64,000 nucleotides of DNA, taken from Halichoerus grypus. Its lineage: Eukaryota; Chordata; Mammalia; Carnivora; Phocidae. The notes beneath the pieces are model-generated. The model made no database searches. It was not told where the DNA came from and was given only the letters and a program-made list of their open reading frames with translations. The DNA is taken from assembly GCF_964656455.1 (NCBI RefSeq), contig NC_135718.1, positions 133,221,966-133,285,965 of the forward strand. Reading direction: 5' to 3'. Made by a program: the position numbers and the translations under genes. Shown one piece after another: positions 23,302 to 33,539 of the stretch. Position 1 is the stretch's first letter; each line of letters begins with the position of its first letter.

Positions 23302-24785
23302 AAATGATTTTTAAGAAAACATTATATGTTACTTTCAATTTGAATCAATACAAACCCCTCAAATATGGGTGTGTGTGCACACACATATAAAACTAGAATT
23401 AGTATTTTATAACCATTAGTATCATGTGAAAAAGTGAATTAATAAAATATATATTATAAATGTTCTATTTTAAAAGGAAATATTAATTTCGGACTATTTT
23501 TTTCCCTAATAATTTTCTTATATTAAGCAGGGAATTTAATATGAGGGGAAAATTTTAAGAAAATTCATAATAGTTTGGGGAAGTAATGAAAATTCTTTTT
23601 AAGTATTCTTCTTTAGATGTATAAATACCTTAAATTTATTGGAAGAAGGTATAATATCTTATATCTGACCTAAGGAAGGCAAAAATAGGACCATGTTTTA
23701 AAAATTAGATGTGTCTAACAGACTGCATTTCAGGGTATGGAGGAATGGTGTATTTAGGGTCAAGGCAGTGTGTTGGAAAGTGTGACACCAGGCAGTTGAA
23801 AGCTCTTGATGTTAGCTGTTAGTGGTTACTTTGTTCAGCTAGAGGTGATGCAGAGATGAAGGCCAGTAGGCAGTTAAATAGCTCCAAGCAACCAATAGGA
23901 GTATCTTAACCACATTTTCTTGGTAGAAATGGAGTCATACATCTGAAAAAGAGGAAGTAGAAAGAAAAAACCAACTGCCCAAAGAACTCTAGTCCTAATC
24001 ACATTTTCCAGACATACTCTCAATGACCAGATGCACTTAGGGCTTTGCTAAATAAAAGTACACATCCACAGCAGAGTTAGAAGCAAGGATGATTGAATGC
24101 TGAGTCTCCTAGGTACCTAGATCAGACAAGTTTTATTTCCTTGGTATCCTTATCCTTCAGACAATTCTCAGAGAACAGGAAGGAAAAGCCAAAATTTTTA
24201 GATGAAAGATAAGTAATCAGAAATTAGAGGAACATTTAGATACATAGGGGTAGGGGAGAGAAATGTTCCTCTTCCTTTATTATAACATGATTTTGAAGAG
24301 CTTAGTCTCTTGTGTATGTTTTTCCCTCTCTATATAAATGTTCCCTTTTGATGGCGACCTATCAGTAGTTTGACTGGCATAGCTGAAAGGCACAGGGTAA
24401 TACTTTCATAAAGAATAATTGCTTATATGCCACTTGACCTTAACCATAATGGATAAAATCATGTTTAATTTGAGACTCATTTTACTACAATAGCTACCTC
24501 CGTCTAGAGGAATAATCTATTGGTAAAACAGCATGAAGCAGGAGTACAGGCATGGCACACAGGAATTTCTATTTTTCCCAAATATGTTCATAGTAATGAT
24601 GAATAAATGTATCTCCTTCTCACGGTGAGGTTTTTGATCTCTCAGGAGAATTGCACTTGTTTTTTAGGACATATTTTTAACTTTTTTCTCAAAAGAGAGT
24701 TATTGTACTATCACTGCTGAAAATTCTAAAAACAGATTTTGTGCACAGTGCCTTTGAACTTGCTGATCATTCTTACTACCATGTA
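23302..24785. other. Unassigned sequence
   Basis: No recognised gene or repeat; frames short and broken. Confidence 0.5.
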
Positions 24786-24789
24786 GATA

Positions 24790-25112
24790 ATTTGCTTCCT
24801 CTCATCCTTCCAGGCTTTATTCAATTGTCACTTTCATTGTGACATATTCCCTGGCCACTCAAATTGCAGCCCTCCCCAAATCCTTTGTTCCTGTTTTGTT
24901 TCTCTTAAAGTTCTCACCACTATTTAGGATACAATGTGTTTTCCTTATACATCTTACTTACAGATTGACTTCCATCACAAGATTTGAAACCCCATTCAGA
25001 AATTTCCTTTTAAAAAAAATGTGTTATTGTTGTTCTTGATCAGATCTCCAGCATCTAATACGGTGCCTGGTGTAGAAAGTGCTCATTAAATATTCATTGA
25101 ATGAATAAGTGA
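24790..25112 (+). repeat. L2 LINE 3' end
   Basis: Classic L2 order: TTGTCACTTTCATTGTGACA, TTCCCTGGCCACTCAAATTG, CCAGCATCTAATACGGTGCC, GCTCATTAAATATTCATTGA and AATGAATAAG. One 66-codon frame inside it is a chance frame. Confidence 0.8.
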
Positions 25113-26090
25113 ACCATGAAGGGATAAATAATCGTGATGGTATTGTGTAAGTAGTGAGGAATAGCACTTTCATGAACTAACACTATCTCCTAATGAAAAA
25201 CAAACAAAACTAAAAGCATGCTTAACAAAACCATACTAAAAACATTTCTTGATTTCAAGCAATTCAGACTTGGAGGGTGAGAGTTAACTTGTATATGCTT
25301 AAAGAAAATGAAACTATTTTGACACTACGAAGGTTATTTTCTTCTTACATGCAACAGAGGAAAGACAAATTTAAAATAAGTAAATGAAGAGGAAATCAAC
25401 CTTATTATTTTCAGGGAAATAGAATGAAACAAAAATAATATGATGTTTGATCCATGAGACTAGCAGAATACAGTTAAGCATGAAAGTGTCATGTTTTTTC
25501 AAGGATGTGAGAAATGAGAGTTAGGGTATTGACACTGCTTTATCTATAGTCATACTGAAACCCAAGGAAGCACACTCTAGAACTCAGTGATTCCCCTTGC
25601 CTTACACAGTCCCAGGGGATATGTTCATGGTGTACATTGCATATAATAACAAAATAGAAAGAGAGAGAGAGAAAAGGAGAGGGAAAAAAGGAAAGATCAT
25701 GAAGTTCCATTAATAAGGCAACAACTGATTTAATTTTGGTATATTTATAAAAGATAAAATATAACAGTTAAATGGAAAGTGAGGTGGATTAGAAATATCG
25801 TCAGTTTATAATCTATCTGATAAAAAAGTCCCAGTTTGTATTGTTTGACAATTTGCATGTTGTAAATACTCCCACTATGGCTGATTTCAAGCTACTGATG
25901 TGAAAAGGCAGTAATGAGCTTTTTCAAGTCAATCCTAGCAAGTTCCAGCCCAACGCTAAATAAAGTTACAGCTCAAAAATTAAATGGTGAGTAAAAGGGG
26001 TACATTTCCTCAACTGTATTTTGAAAACCATCATAAAAATGCAGTTACATAATATTACATATTCTGCATAGATACAAATATGGAATATTA
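25113..26090. other. Unassigned sequence
   Basis: No recognised gene. A GA-rich stretch lies at 25660-25695. Confidence 0.5.
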
Positions 26091-26091
26091 A

Positions 26092-26319
26092 AAATATGAT
26101 TGGGGGGGCGCCTACGTGGCTCAGTAGGTTAAGCATCTGCCTTCGGCTCAGGTCATGATCCCAGGGTCCTGGGATCGAGCCCCGCATCGGGCTCCCTGCT
26201 CAGCGGGGAGCCTGCTTCTCCCTCTCCCTCTGCTGCTCCCCCTGCTTGTGCTCTCTCTCTCTCTGTCAAATAAATAAATAAAATATTTTTAAAAATTTAA
26301 AAAAATAAATATGATTGGG
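26092..26319 (+). mobile_element. Can-SINE with 13-bp target-site duplication
   Basis: Body 26105-26306 (GGGGCGCCTACGTGGCTCAG… CTGTCAAATAAATAAATAAA). AAATATGATTGGG at 26092-26104 and 26307-26319. Confidence 0.97.
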
Positions 26320-28099
26320 AGGATATACCCAAAATTTATTTTAGTTGGTTTTTGTTTGTTTGTTTGAAGAGAAGATAGAAGATTTTTTGAGGAGAGGATG
26401 AAATGGAAATAATTAGAAATAATAGTCAAAGATCACTTCAAATGTATCCATAATATCTTACTTTATCCATTTAAACAGTTATTTGAAGGAAATATAAATA
26501 TTGTTAAAATAATTCTGGATGACAGGAATATGGTTATTTTTATTATCCTCTCTAGTTGTTATATTTGAAAAAAACTTCTTTTACATAAAATTTAAGATAA
26601 AAATGTACCTACTCTAAAAGAAATCTGAGAGATGTAAGTGTCCGAGTAGTACAGGATGATTTGAAACCACCATGGAGGTGAAAAGTAGTGATAAGATCAG
26701 ATGAGTTCTTAGCCATCACACTCTTGGATACCTACTCTAGAAAGTCAAGAGCTATAAATGAGGTAAATTTCAATGACTATTTAGTGAATAAACAGTCCTT
26801 TAAAAATGGAGAATGGAGATCTAGTTTTGTTGAATACTCTACAACAAATACTGGAGAATGGAAAATAGTATGAAGTCCTAGTGATCCAGGTGTTTTTCAC
26901 AGAACAATGGTAGGTACAAAAACAAACAAACAAAACAAAACTCTAGTTTTGAATATCATTGTATGATTTTGTACTTGGAAAAAAAAATGTGGCCGAATTT
27001 CAGGAGTCTGGTTTCAGAGTGGCATCCTTGCTTATGAATTAGGGCGACTATATAATGAATCAACAAAACTGAGAATCATGGTACTTTCAGAATGAAACAC
27101 AGTACTGTGAGTAATTATGCCTGGGCAAGAATTATAAACCTGTAAATAGGGATTTTATATCCAAACTCTTCAGAACTGACAATTTTGGTGAAATAGATCA
27201 CACGGATTAGAAATGAGAAAGTATAGATTTCAAGGTCACAGTGAAATCATCAGCAGTTTAGTCACGATGTGTGCTTGGATCAAGAGCATCTAAAAGAGAA
27301 CTGAGAAGAAAAGACAGATGAAAAAGCAAATATCTAACAGAATTGTTCAATTACTTAAGGAAGTTATCCGGCAGAAAATCACAAAGGACAAAAATATCAT
27401 TAATTTATATTTTAAGTATGCTTGCAAAATATGAACAAATTATTTGATAAAGGTAAAACTATCTCCTATATCATTTGTCTGTTTGAACTGTTTTTTAAAA
27501 ACTTCACAAAATGTATCCGTATTAGTATTACAAACTGCTTTTGGGATATTTTTGTTCTGCGGTTTAACTCAGACACACAGCAGTATTTTCTAAAAGTGGA
27601 CAGATACTGTTTTCTTTGATATCTCAAATTTTCTGAAGGGCAGAGAATCACTGCCTATGACTTTGAGTTTAAAAAAAATATGCAACTATTCTTTTGTCAA
27701 GGTGTTTAATTGATGAATTGGGTCTATTAAATTGTAAAACTACCCAATTTTCTTGTTCCTGTGGTTGTTTGCTCCAGAGCCAGTATGAGAAAATCAGCAC
27801 TGTAGGCAGTAATTTTTCTTTCCTTTGTAATTTTATAGGGCCAGAAATAATTCTTCTATTCTTTAAAGTTACACTCGTTCTTCAACCACTCCAGAGAATT
27901 CTTAAGTCATGGAATGCTATTCACCCTACTTCCCACTCTCTTGGGAAATTACATACACATGAAGAATAATTCTAATTCCTTCTTAGTGATACAAATATCC
28001 CAGTGAATTCCTGTGTGTTTAGGTGAATCATCTTTATGAACTCATGCTTAAATTACACAAAATAAGAGTCAAAATAAAACTCTAAATTGTAGTCATGGA
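26320..28099. other. Unassigned sequence
   Basis: No recognised gene or repeat. Frames of 60-90 codons here have no domain features and overlap on both strands, as expected by chance. Confidence 0.5.
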
Positions 28100-28140
28100 A
28101 TATATATATATGTGTGTGTATACACACACACACACATGTG
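28100..28140. repeat. AT/TG/CA alternating tract, 41 bp
   Basis: (TA)5, (TG)4, TATA, (CA)n, TGTG in strict purine/pyrimidine alternation, with a perfect inverted repeat TGTGTGTGTA/TACACACACA centred at 28120-28121. Confidence 0.95.
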
Positions 28141-28920
28141 AATAAGTTATTTATATGTGCAGTGTGCACTCTCAGTCATGAAAATTTCAAAAATAGAGAA
28201 AATAATTCATCTTTATTCATCTCAAGAGATGTACATATTATTTACCAATAAGAGAGGGAAAATCCATATAAATGTGAAGAGCTAGATTTTATTGGTGAAA
28301 AAACACAATAGCAAAACAGTAAGTTTTACTTTGAGTACGAATAATATAGTCTTTAAAACAACATTGTCATCTCAATTCTACCTCCAAAACTCAATTTTAA
28401 GACAATTATAATTAAGCCAGCCCTATGGTCTGATGCTACATAAGACAATTGCAGTTTTAACTTCTTTCAGAAAATTTTTCAAGTTTTATAACAACTAAAA
28501 TATTTTTTATCTGATTGCAGCTACTCTTTAAAGATGAGTTGTTACTTGCTAATATTCAATGATACTTGTGATCATAGAAATATTACTACTATAATTTAAA
28601 AAATAGTGAAATCTTTTTAATCTCTCATTTTCCTTCATAATTACTAATTTAGAAGCATTAAATATTTTCTTACTTCCTATTCTTTAATCTATCAAGTAAT
28701 TTTGATGTTGTTGTTTGGACCTACAATAAGCTTGCCATGTCTCCATGTAATATATTACAATTTAATATAGGATACAGAAAAAGAAATATATACTATTCTC
28801 ACTATAATATTCTACCATGGAAATCTGATTCAGTAGCTCAAAATACTTTTTACCCACCAATAAGTTTTTAAAATGGTTAGAATATTAAGGTATCCCCACA
28901 AATGATCAACATGGTTTTTT
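28141..28920. other. Unassigned AT-rich sequence
   Basis: No recognised gene or repeat. Confidence 0.5.
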
Positions 28921-29172
28921 AAGAAAAATAAAGAAGGGTTGAAGGGCGCCTGGGTGGCTCAGTTGGTTAAGCGACTGCCTTCGGCTCAGGTCATGATCCC
29001 AGGGTCCTGGGATCGAGTCCCACATCGGGCTCCCGGCTCAGCGGGGAGCCTGCTTCTCCCTCTGACCCTCTCCCCTCTCATGCTGTTTCTCTCTTGCTCG
29101 CTCTCCAATAAATAAATAAATAAAAAAATCTTTAAAAAAAAAAAAAGAAAGAAAAATAAAGAAGGGTTGAAG
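28921..29172 (+). mobile_element. Can-SINE with 24-bp direct flanking repeats
   Basis: Body 28945-29148 (GGCGCCTGGGTGGCTCAGTT… AATAAATAAATAAAAAAATC). The 24 bases at 28921-28944 recur exactly at 29149-29172, long for a SINE duplication; the A-rich start of the repeat makes the exact junction ambiguous by several bases. Confidence 0.97.
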
Positions 29173-29463
29173 TTATTCTCTTGTTTTATCATATTGAGTT
29201 TTACATTTCATTCATACAGTCCTATTGGTAAATATCAAAAGAAAAGTGCAGTAACTGATTAACAGGATACAATTCTGACAATCATTTTTGTTAAGTCTTG
29301 AATCTCAAATATTCATCAAGGAATAACATCTAGATATCTGCCCAATAAATTTTCCTGTTATACAGATTTCAAAAATCTTAATCTTTTTTAAATTATTTAA
29401 ATGTGAGAGTGCTTTTTTTCTCTTATCAGTAAACAAATTACTGGGAAGGATGGAACGAATATT

Positions 29464-29700
29464 TGAAAGGAATATTTTATTTTAAAGATGTTATTTATTT
29501 ATTTATTTGAGAGAGAGAGAGCACACTAGAGAGAGAGAACAAGCATGAGTGGGGGGCAGAGGGAGAGGGAGAAGCAGTCTCCCCACTGAGCAGGGAGCCC
29601 GATGTGGGTTTCAATCCCAGGACCCTGAGATCATGACCCGAAGCGAAGGCAGGTGCTTAACCGACTGAGCCACCCAGGAGCCCCTGAAAGGAATATTTTA
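29464..29700 (-). mobile_element. Can-SINE with perfect 16-bp target-site duplication
   Basis: Body 29480-29684, antisense. TGAAAGGAATATTTTA at 29464-29479 and 29685-29700. Confidence 0.97.
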
Positions 29701-30340
29701 AATACATAAAAATTGAATAATCCTTCAGAGAGAAATAATAATAAATTTTATTATTTTATTTACTTCTTGTAATTACTATTATTTTTACTTCCGTGGTATG
29801 ATTTCCATTAAAAAAATTTCCCCTTACCTATACCTGTTATTTCCTTAAATTTTATCTGAAAAAGAGTTTGGGACATTTGATGCATAGAGTTTCCCACATT
29901 CATGATTTTGCATATTCTATAGCCATTTTGCAGACCAGTGTAACCTTCTGTTCTCTGTATAACATGCAAGTTGTCAGGTTGCATCGCTGTGGCGAGACCG
30001 GAGGTTTTGGAGTGTTCTTCTCTCAGGTGGCATGTAATATCTAGGTTTCTCTCCTCATGCCCAGTTACTGATGCTCAGTGTCCAGATCCGTTAATTTATG
30101 GAGGAGGCAAAACTTATGGTATTCAAATTGCATGTTTGATTTTATTTATTACTTATAAGAATTTAATAAGAATATGCATTTTTCATCTACTATTTGACTC
30201 TGCAACAGTGTAACTCATTTAAGAATGGCAGAATAAATGGTGGATTCTTCTCCTGAATTATCCAGCTTTCAAGATAATGAATTGTTTCTCTGTCATTCTC
30301 AAAAGGTTACTGGTTAGTTTATTTTCCTAATTTTTTTTAA
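29701..30340. other. Unassigned; part may be an old repeat
   Basis: At 29865-30130 the phrasing (CATTTTGCAGACCAGTGTAA, TTGCATCGCTGTGGCGAGAC, TCTCCTCATGCCCAGTTACT) is reminiscent of an old interspersed repeat, not identified. No gene seen. Confidence 0.4.
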
Positions 30341-30342
30341 TT

Positions 30343-30575
30343 CATGAATTTAAACATTTTTTTTTTTTTAAAGATTTTATTTATTTATTTGACAGAGAGA
30401 GAGACACAGCGAGAGAGGGAACACAAGCAGGGCGAGTGGGAGAGGGAGAAGCAGGCTTCCCGCACAGCAGGGAGCCCGATGCGGGGCTCGATCCCAGGAC
30501 CCTGGGATCATGACCTGAGCTGAAGACAGACGCTTAACGACTGAGCCACCCAGGCGCCCCCATGAATTTAAACAT
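30343..30575 (-). mobile_element. Can-SINE with perfect 15-bp target-site duplication
   Basis: Body 30358-30560, antisense, with the GTCGTTAAGCGTC head and CTCTCGCTGTGTCTCTCTC body. CATGAATTTAAACAT at 30343-30357 and 30561-30575. Few apparent mutations, so relatively young. Confidence 0.97.
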
Positions 30576-30599
30576 ATTGCAATTCTTCTGTTTATTAAA

Positions 30600-31560
30600 T
30601 CTAAAAGTGTCACAATTTTAGCCAGCAGGAGCCTTGGCAGTTTGGCCTGAGTCTCTTTGCCTAAATGCCCAAAATATTTTTCCCTTATCTTGAATCCAAT
30701 AATCTTACTAGAATGTCTATTAGTGTTGGCTGTTCTTGGTCAATATTTTCATGTAAATATTGCTTTTTCAATATGCAGTTTTAAGTCATTTTTTAAAGAA
30801 AGCTCTATTTAATTAGTTTTAGTATTTTTTCTGTCCTTTTGCTTTTTTCCCCCTCTAAGTACCCTGCTATATTTATGCTAAATTTTCTTTGTCTTCTGTC
30901 TTATCACTTTCTGTATAATTAATTTTACTTCTTTTTATTTTTAAATATTTAAACCTTTCCTCCTTTACACATCTGCTGTTCATAATGCATTATCTACTAA
31001 CATGCTTCTAGTTTAGCCTTCATTTCTAAAATAATTGTTTTTCTTTGAACTCTAATTCTTTCCAAATTTTTGCCCCATCATTTTTTACATTGTCTAGGTA
31101 TCCTTTATATTTTTTATATTGTATAATTTTCTTAATATCTTTGTACTCTCCATTCTGTGTTACAGATTTGATCTTTTTTTTTTTTTTAATTTTAGCATCT
31201 TTTTCTGACATGCATTCATTGTCTATAGGGATCTTATTTCCCTTCTTACTCTTGTTTTTTTTTTTTTTTACCAATTTTTTTATTTGACCTTGATAATTTC
31301 ATGTTTCCCATTTTTATGTAAATCTAATTTTCCCAAACTTTTCCAGATAATATCCTTTCTAACTTCATAGTGTCCTTTATGTATGTATCTTTGTGCACAT
31401 GTGTGTGCTTGAGTGAGTGTGTGTGATAAACAATTGAGTGAATTGCTTTCTGAGGTGTCGTGGCTATTTCCCTCCACCTCTTTTATCTGATTGCTCTTTA
31501 ATTTGACTCTATTTTCCCTATAGTACTCAATTTTAATTCTATTCTTAGCCATTTAAATTT
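30600..31560 (-). repeat. L1/HAL1-like internal sequence, antisense
   Basis: T-rich plus strand whose minus strand encodes lysine/glutamate-rich frames (82 and 90 codons, with runs of K and motifs such as KELEFKEKQLF) resembling the coiled-coil ORF1 region of an old L1 or HAL1. Stops and simple tracts break it. Assignment is by composition and phrasing only. Confidence 0.4.
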
Positions 31561-31605
31561 TTCCTGAATGGGAGGCATGAGCCCTGGAAGTTTATGGGAG
31601 CTAGA

Positions 31606-31932
31606 TTATTCTAGCCCACTTGTTCTCACTGTACACCCACTCAACTCATCTACTACTGGATTGGGCAAAACACCCTTTGGTTTCAGCTGATCTTTTCTTT
31701 TGGACCATTGGACTTCCCTGTGGTTATCTTTTAGCTCTTTTATAGTTTTCCTATTTTCACCAGATGTCCCATCATTTCCCTCTGCATTTTCCATTACAAA
31801 CATCAATAACATGCTGGTCTTGTAGCTGTTGGTGGTTATTGTAAATATTGTCCATGGGGTTTTGCTTTTGATACCTAATTGCTTGTCTATTTTAATGTGA
31901 TAATCACAAATACCTAAAACTGTTACTACCAC
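31606..31932 (-). pseudogene. Unidentified 108-codon minus-strand frame
   Basis: One of the longest frames of the window, not low complexity: hydrophobic first third, then a charged stretch (ENRKTIKELKDNHREVQWSK) and a short C-terminus. It has an ATG and a clean stop but no recognised domain. Its position between an L1/HAL1-like relic and an A tract suggests a retroelement or LTR-internal remnant. Function not assigned. Confidence 0.25.
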
Positions 31933-32018
31933 TGCTGCGTTTTTTTCCAGAAAAACCTTTCCTTAGCCCTTTAAATATACATCTAGTCTGCCAATTCAGA
32001 TATCAATCCCTAAACAAG

Positions 32019-32024
<6 letters not shown>

Positions 32025-32051
<27 letters not shown>
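32025..32051. repeat. A tract, about 27 nt
   Basis: Uninterrupted A run after CAAGCAACAGC, then ACAAAAC. It could be the tail of a plus-strand retrocopy to its left, but no flanking duplication is evident. Confidence 0.9.
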
Positions 32052-32511
32052 CAAAACTTTTTAAAAGCTAACTCACTACAAGTTCATGCTCTTTAATTTG
32101 ATAGAGGATTAAATATTGCTTGATAATCCTTTTGTTAATTCCTAAGACAGGCCCTATTGACTTAATAGGCTCAGCTTCTACTATATGGTGCAACTAATCT
32201 GGTCTTTAGACAGTAAGTCTTTGAGGTTGGGGGAACTAAATTATAGACAGGAAGAGTTTGGGATGGAGGGACCAAAATTTTGCCTTTCAGTTTTGTTCTT
32301 GCAACTTGGTTCTAACAAATGAGCTTACTTTTTTTTCTTATTTGTGTTTCCTATAGCTCATAGTATGCAACTAGATGTCTATTCGTGTGTCTAAGCCTTC
32401 TTTAGTGTACAATATTAGTCTTTCAGACTGCATGTGTGCTAGATGTCTGTTCCTTAGATCAAAAACCTTGATAGCTAGCAGAGTTGCTTAATTCCTATCG
32501 TTGTACAGATT

Positions 32512-32580
32512 TCCTAATGATAATCTGACAACATCAGGCACGTTCAGGGTGGTATGGCCGTAGACTCCTAATGATAATCT
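32512..32580 (-). pseudogene. Tailless 5S rRNA 5'-fragment retropseudogene
   Basis: The minus strand from 32565 to 32527 reads GTCTACGGCCATACCACCCT followed by GAACGTGCCTGATGTTGTC, matching 5S rRNA nucleotides 1-39 at 35 positions (differences at 26, 30, 34 and 36). It begins at 5S nucleotide 1 exactly and is cut off at about nucleotide 39, with no A tail. The 15-bp sequence TCCTAATGATAATCT lies immediately on both sides, at 32512-32526 and 32566-32580, a target-site duplication without mismatch. It is too short to act as 5S rRNA. Confidence 0.88.
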
Positions 32581-32639
32581 TACATTCTAAAAAATTTACT
32601 CTCACATTTCCCATTGACATGTTATATATAACAGATTAT

Positions 32640-32930
32640 TAGTCATAACAAAGAATAAAATCTTGCCATTTGGGATACATAACACGTATGGACCTTGAAA
32701 GCATTATTTTAAGTGAAATCAGTCAGAGAAAGACAAATAGCATATGATCTGTTTTATATGTGGAATCTAAACAAAAACAAAAACAACAAAAACAACAACA
32801 AAAAACAAGCTTATAGATACAGAGAACAGATTGGGGTGGTTGCAAGAGGTGGGGGGCAGGGAAGAGAAATGGATGAACTTTTTTTTAAAATTTAAATAAA
32901 TTGAATAAAAGTTTTAAAAAAGAAACATAC
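32640..32930 (+). mobile_element. L1 3' end, sense
   Basis: TGGACCTTGAAAGCATTATT, AGTCAGAGAAAGACAAATAG, TATGATCTGTTTTATATGTG, an (A)nC repeat at 32770-32808, AGAGAACAGATTGGGGTGGT and an A-rich end. Heavily 5'-truncated and inactive. Confidence 0.85.
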
Positions 32931-33258
32931 TTTTTCTATAAATACATTTTGGCCATGTAGTATTAATTTTAAAATAATCTTTAATTTTAATTAGAAATAG
33001 TAGTTAACAAAATGCAACAGGTCAAAGATTAAAAACATTTATTCAATGATCAGGAGCAAAGCCTCATTAATTGTTACTTATCCTCTTGGAGATCTGTTAG
33101 AGGGATATAAAAATTTGTTAGTTCCCTGGAAGTATAAAAAGAATATTGAACAATTATAATTAGGAATGTTGACTAAATTACCTTCTACAAATTTTTTATT
33201 ACTGTCCATATGTAAATGGACAATATCTACTTTGAACTAGCTTAGGCAAACAGGTGAT

Positions 33259-33519
33259 TTAATTAGGATGCTTGTTGCTCCCAAGTGAAGGCATGGGGCT
33301 AGTTTGGCCATAGTGATTACTGGAAACAGGCACTTGGGGAAAAAAGGAGCATATTCTCCCCATCTGTTTCTTCCTCATTTGTATTGTAGCTTTATCCACT
33401 TCATCAATTGAACATCCCAGCATTGTAGAAACTATACTACTAACAGCTTCAGATTTTTCCATGTTATTATCACTAGATCTGGATTCCCCATTTTGTAGGA
33501 GTAAATTTTTGAAAACCAA
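33259..33519 (-). pseudogene. Unidentified coding-like minus-strand ORF with nearby AATAAA
   Basis: An 86-codon frame with well-mixed composition, for example EKSEAVSSIVSTMLGCSIDE and KKQMGRICSFFPQVPVSSNH, ending in TAA at 33259. An AATAAA lies about 55 bp downstream (minus strand, near 33201-33206), so it may be the 3' end of a processed pseudogene or a terminal exon. The upstream side shows a 14-bp tandem repeat (TTTTGAAAACCAAT, 33506-33533) and no long A tail or clear flanking duplication. No family is recognised. Confidence 0.3.
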
Positions 33520-33539
33520 TTTTTGAAAACCAATAAAAA

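Noticed and set aside
24839..25039. 66-codon ORF
   Set aside because: Falls entirely in an L2 3' end.
15339..30560. Regularly repeated near-identical units resembling a repeat array
   Set aside because: They are dispersed SINEs in both orientations with individual target duplications, not a CRISPR or satellite array.
31045..31287. 80-codon Phe/Leu-rich ORF
   Set aside because: Produced by T-rich runs; it is the complement of lysine-rich L1/HAL1-like sequence.
32527..32565. Functional 5S rRNA gene
   Set aside because: Only nucleotides 1-39 are present; the internal promoter boxes of 5S lie further downstream and are missing.
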